This document shows positions 36,985 through 39,216 of a DNA stretch of 39,216 nucleotides, one piece after another. The first letter of the stretch is position 1, and each line of letters begins with the position of its first letter. A model generated the notes under the pieces. It did no database searches. It was not told the DNA's origin and worked only from the letters and a program-made list of their open reading frames with translations. The position numbers were made by a program, and so were the translations under genes. Source of the stretch: Deltaproteobacteria bacterium (GTDB lineage: Bacteria > Desulfobacterota > Binatia > HRBIN30 > JACQVA1); NCBI GenBank assembly GCA_016210005.1, contig JACQVA010000152.1, forward strand, positions 1 through 39,216, given 5' to 3'.

Positions 36985-37320
36985 CTAGGCAATGGTGGTC
37001 AACACCTCGGCCAAACGCTCGAGGTTGGTTTGCAGTGCTGCCAGCGCCTCAGGGGCCTGACTGAAGTCGTTATCGCGGCCCATGTGTTCGAGCCGCTTGG
37101 CGCTTTCAGCTACCGCGGTGGCGGAGAGATTGGCCGCGGCGCCTTTGAGTGAATGGGCGGCCTGCTGCAGGGCTTTGGCCTGCCGCTGCTCAACGGCGCC
37201 GTGGATAGTGCGGGTGAGATCAGGGACCTCCTCCAAGAACAGCTGCACCAGCTCGCGCAACAAATCGTGATCGCCCTCGAGTCGTTCGAGGGCGGTGTCC
37301 ATGTCCAAAACAGCGTCCAT
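36985..37320 (-). CDS. stand-alone histidine phosphotransfer (Hpt) protein
   Basis: The 111-residue four-helix bundle protein carries the phosphorelay histidine in QQAAHSLKGAAANLSA. Hpt proteins take phosphoryl groups from one receiver and pass them to another. ATG 37320 has GGAG seven bases upstream and is preferred over the longer frame to 37392. It lies between the second Hpt gene and the first hybrid kinase, and is likely the partner of the Hpt-less kinases downstream. Helix 1 (MDAVLDMDTALERLEGDHDLL) and the acidic EEVPDL resemble those of the other Hpt, so the two probably arose by duplication. Confidence 0.9.
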   Translation of the reverse strand: MDAVLDMDTALERLEGDHDLLRELVQLFLEEVPDLTRTIHGAVEQRQAKALQQAAHSLKGAAANLSATAVAESAKRLEHMGRDNDFSQAPEALAALQTNLERLAEVLTTIA

Positions 37321-37398
37321 CTTCGATCTCCGACTATCGTGATGAAGCCGCAGCTGCGCCAAGGCCAGTATCCCCGTGGGCCGCCGCGTCATCCGAAC

Positions 37399-37767
37399 TT
37401 ACGCCAGGTGTTCGAGCAGCGGTGTCAGCCGTGCTAGCTCCTTCTCCAACTCCGCACAGGCTTCGCCCGCGCGGGCCAGGTTGCCGCCGCGGCCGATCAG
37501 CTCCAGTCGCAGTGCCGCGGCCACGGCGCGTTCGGCGGCAAAATTGCCGAGTGAACCTTTCAACGAATGCGCCGCCAGTTCAAGCGCCTGAGCGTCGCCA
37601 CCGGCGATCGCCGCGTGCAGCGCCGCCAGACGCTCGGGGTAGTCTTCGAGGAAGAGCGCGGCGATCTCACGTAACAACTCCACATCGCCCTCGAGGCGGG
37701 CGAGCATGGTGTCCTGGTCGAGGATCGAATCGGCTGCGTCGCGCAGCGCCAGTGCGGTCGAGGCCAT
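37399..37767 (-). CDS. stand-alone histidine phosphotransfer (Hpt) protein, second copy
   Basis: The 122-residue Hpt has its phospho-His in LAAHSLKGSLGNFAA. The helical pattern is complete: ILDQDTMLARLEGDVELL, FLEDYPERLAALHAAIA and a C-terminal helix ending LLEHLA. ATG 37767 is served by AAGGAG at 37781-37776, which overlaps the stop of the ATPase-receiver gene, so the two are translationally linked. Its position right after a receiver-bearing motor ATPase makes it the best candidate to phosphorylate that receiver (inference). Confidence 0.92.
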   Translation of the reverse strand: MASTALALRDAADSILDQDTMLARLEGDVELLREIAALFLEDYPERLAALHAAIAGGDAQALELAAHSLKGSLGNFAAERAVAAALRLELIGRGGNLARAGEACAELEKELARLTPLLEHLA

Positions 37768-37779
37768 GGCAGCAACTCC

Positions 37780-39216
37780 TTAGGCTGAGAGCGCGGCGGC
37801 CGGGGCATCGGCGCGCTCGCTGAAGACCTTGCCGGCGGCGGCCGCATCATCCGTTAGAACCACGCCGTAGGTACGCTGCAACAGCCGGCGCACGCGCGCG
37901 ATCAGCTCGGCGCGGGCGAAGGGCTTGCCAATGTAGTCGTCAGTGCCGGCCATGAAACCGCGGGCGCGGTTGCCGGCGTCGTCAAGTGCAGTCAGCATCA
38001 AGATGGGAATGAACGCCGTGCGCACGTTGGCGCGCAGCCGCTCGCAAACTTCGAACCCGTCCATCTCGGGCATCATGACGTCGAGCAGGATCAGATCCGG
38101 CGGGTCGTCTTGCGCCCGTTCGATGGCCTCGGGGCCGTTGCTGACCGCAACTACCGAGATCGGCATGCTGCTGTGTTCGAGCGTGAAGGTGAGCAGCCGG
38201 CGGAAGTCGGGCTGGTCGTCGACCACCAGCGCGCGGAACTGCCGTGGGCCCGAGTCGGTTGCCGGCTCGGTTTGGGTCAGGGCCGGTGGCGATGTCGGCG
38301 CCACCACCGTCACCACCGGGGCGTGCTTTACGGCGACGCCACAGTACGGGCAGATTTGCCACTCCTTCTGCAGCTTCATGCCGCAGCCGCTACAGTTGCA
38401 ATGCAGCGCGGTGCCGCAGTGCGGGCACATGGCGAAAGTCTCTTCGATCACCCGTTCGCATTTCGGGCAGCGCGCCGAGACGTCCGGAACGTCGACTACC
38501 CGTAACGCCTCCTCCGTCGTGCAGATACCGGCTGTGACTTTGGCGGCCGCGTGCTCGTAGAGCAGCCGGGTGCCGTCCTCCCGTGCCTGCCCGCGCAAGC
38601 CGCTCTCAGTGGCCTTCGACTCGATCATCTTGGACAACTGCGGCGTGACCGACAAGACTTCGAATACCGCCGTGCGTCCCGAGCAGCCCGACTTGCGGCA
38701 CTGCGGACAGCCGCGGCCGCGCCGGAACTGATGGCCCGCGCCGCTGATCTCGAGCGCGTGCAACTGCGCCGGATCGGGCTCGTAGGGCGCAGCACAGTGC
38801 GTACACACGCGCCGCACCAGCCGTTGCGCGATGATGGCGTTGAGTGACGACGCCAGCATGTAGGGCTCGATGCCGATGTCGATCAGGCGGGCGATGGTCG
38901 CCACCGAGTCGTTGGTGTGCAGAGTGCTCAGCACCAGGTGTCCGGTCTGGGCCGCTCTTAGCGCGATCTCGGCCGTCTCGTGGTCGCGGATTTCACCGAC
39001 CATGATGACGTCGGGGTCTTGCCGCAGAATCGAGCGCAAGGTGCCGGCAAACGTCAGTCCTTGCTTCTCGTTGATCTCCACCTGATTGATGCCGCGAATC
39101 TGATACTCGATCGGGTTCTCGATGGTGACGATATTGCGCGTCGGCGAGATCATCTCGGCCAGCATGCTGTAGAGCGTGGTGCTCTTGCCGCTGCCGGTGG
39201 GGCCGGTGACCAGCAC
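37780..39216 (-). CDS. PilB/GspE-type secretion ATPase fused to zinc ribbons and a receiver domain (5'-partial)
   Basis: The gene enters from the right window edge, so the N terminus is missing; 478 residues are seen. Domains in order: the ATPase core with Walker [11 protein letters not shown] (5-14), the Asp box TIENPIEYQ, Walker [13 protein letters not shown] and the His box [12 protein letters not shown]; the PilB-type tetracysteine CTHC ... CPQCRKSGC (about 138-183); and a double zinc ribbon (about 251-295) with CPKC, CPHC, CSGC and CPYC. A Pro/Thr linker follows, then a receiver domain (about 329-450) with phospho-Asp in [13 protein letters not shown] and Lys in IGKPF. PilB/GspE hexamers drive type IV pilus extension or type II secretion; the added receiver suggests control by the phosphorelay encoded downstream. 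Confidence 0.93.
   Translation of the reverse strand: MLVTGPTGSGKSTTLYSMLAEMISPTRNIVTIENPIEYQIRGINQVEINEKQGLTFAGTLRSILRQDPDVIMVGEIRDHETAEIALRAAQTGHLVLSTLHTNDSVATIARLIDIGIEPYMLASSLNAIIAQRLVRRVCTHCAAPYEPDPAQLHALEISGAGHQFRRGRGCPQCRKSGCSGRTAVFEVLSVTPQLSKMIESKATESGLRGQAREDGTRLLYEHAAAKVTAGICTTEEALRVVDVPDVSARCPKCERVIEETFAMCPHCGTALHCNCSGCGMKLQKEWQICPYCGVAVKHAPVVTVVAPTSPPALTQTEPATDSGPRQFRALVVDDQPDFRRLLTFTLEHSSMPISVVAVSNGPEAIERAQDDPPDLILLDVMMPEMDGFEVCERLRANVRTAFIPILMLTALDDAGNRARGFMAGTDDYIGKPFARAELIARVRRLLQRTYGVVLTDDAAAAGKVFSERADAPAAALSA

Overview
The window is high-GC bacterial DNA, densely packed with genes on both strands and without CRISPR arrays, rRNA or recognisable transposases. The gene content points to an uncultured, Gram-negative, deltaproteobacterium-like lineage. 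The signs are Lgt and lipoprotein signals, a type IV pilus ATPase, a sigma-54 activator, an NAD-linked formate dehydrogenase, a CruF-type carotenoid protein, a dockerin/TPT-repeat secreted protein and in-gene GATTGCGGA simple repeats. Candidatus Binatota, a lineage described with C1 metabolism and carotenoids, would fit, but that placement is inference only.

Layout. 0.36-7.5 kb: metabolic and cell-surface genes (serC, an exported nucleosidase-like lipoprotein, a cruF-like carotenoid gene coupled to an aldehyde dehydrogenase, tRNA-Ser(GCT), a class V aminotransferase). 7.5-10.8 kb: a plus-strand run (unknown protein, TPR membrane protein, small membrane protein, RluA-type pseudouridine synthase). 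10.8-11.4 kb: two small zinc-binding proteins in one operon, the first only 57 aa. 11.5-14.9 kb: a giant secreted Thr/Pro-rich protein with a dockerin-like region and a duplicated four-Cys domain, followed by an intrinsic terminator. 15-16.4 kb: a phasin-like protein, then rlpA behind a c-di-AMP (ydaO/yuaA-type) riboswitch with its own intrinsic terminator. 16.4-19.4 kb: a small XRE regulator and the translationally coupled lgt - tlpA-like - M61-like peptidase operon. 19.5-23.9 kb: a two-gene NAD+-dependent formate dehydrogenase (NuoE/NuoF fusion plus Cys-type catalytic subunit). 24.1-25.2 kb: a small zincin and an unknown protein behind a strong sigma-70-like promoter.

25.6-26.6 kb: a ribbon-helix-helix/MazF toxin-antitoxin pair lies between two near-identical palindromic ~97 bp repeats carrying attC-like end heptamers. 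It looks like a stranded integron cassette. 26.6-28.9 kb: a GAF/AAA+/Fis sigma-54 activator is followed by an inverted repeat, a near-consensus -24/-12 promoter and two tiny membrane-protein genes.

28.9-39.2 kb: one minus-strand operon. It starts (cut by the window edge) with a PilB/GspE-type ATPase fused to zinc ribbons and a receiver domain, followed by two stand-alone Hpt proteins and three tandem hybrid sensor kinases. Together these supply every part of a His-Asp-His-Asp phosphorelay, with the output receiver fused to a pilus or secretion motor. All three kinases carry repeat-encoded peptide insertions at the same three places, and one kinase looks like a mosaic of the other two.
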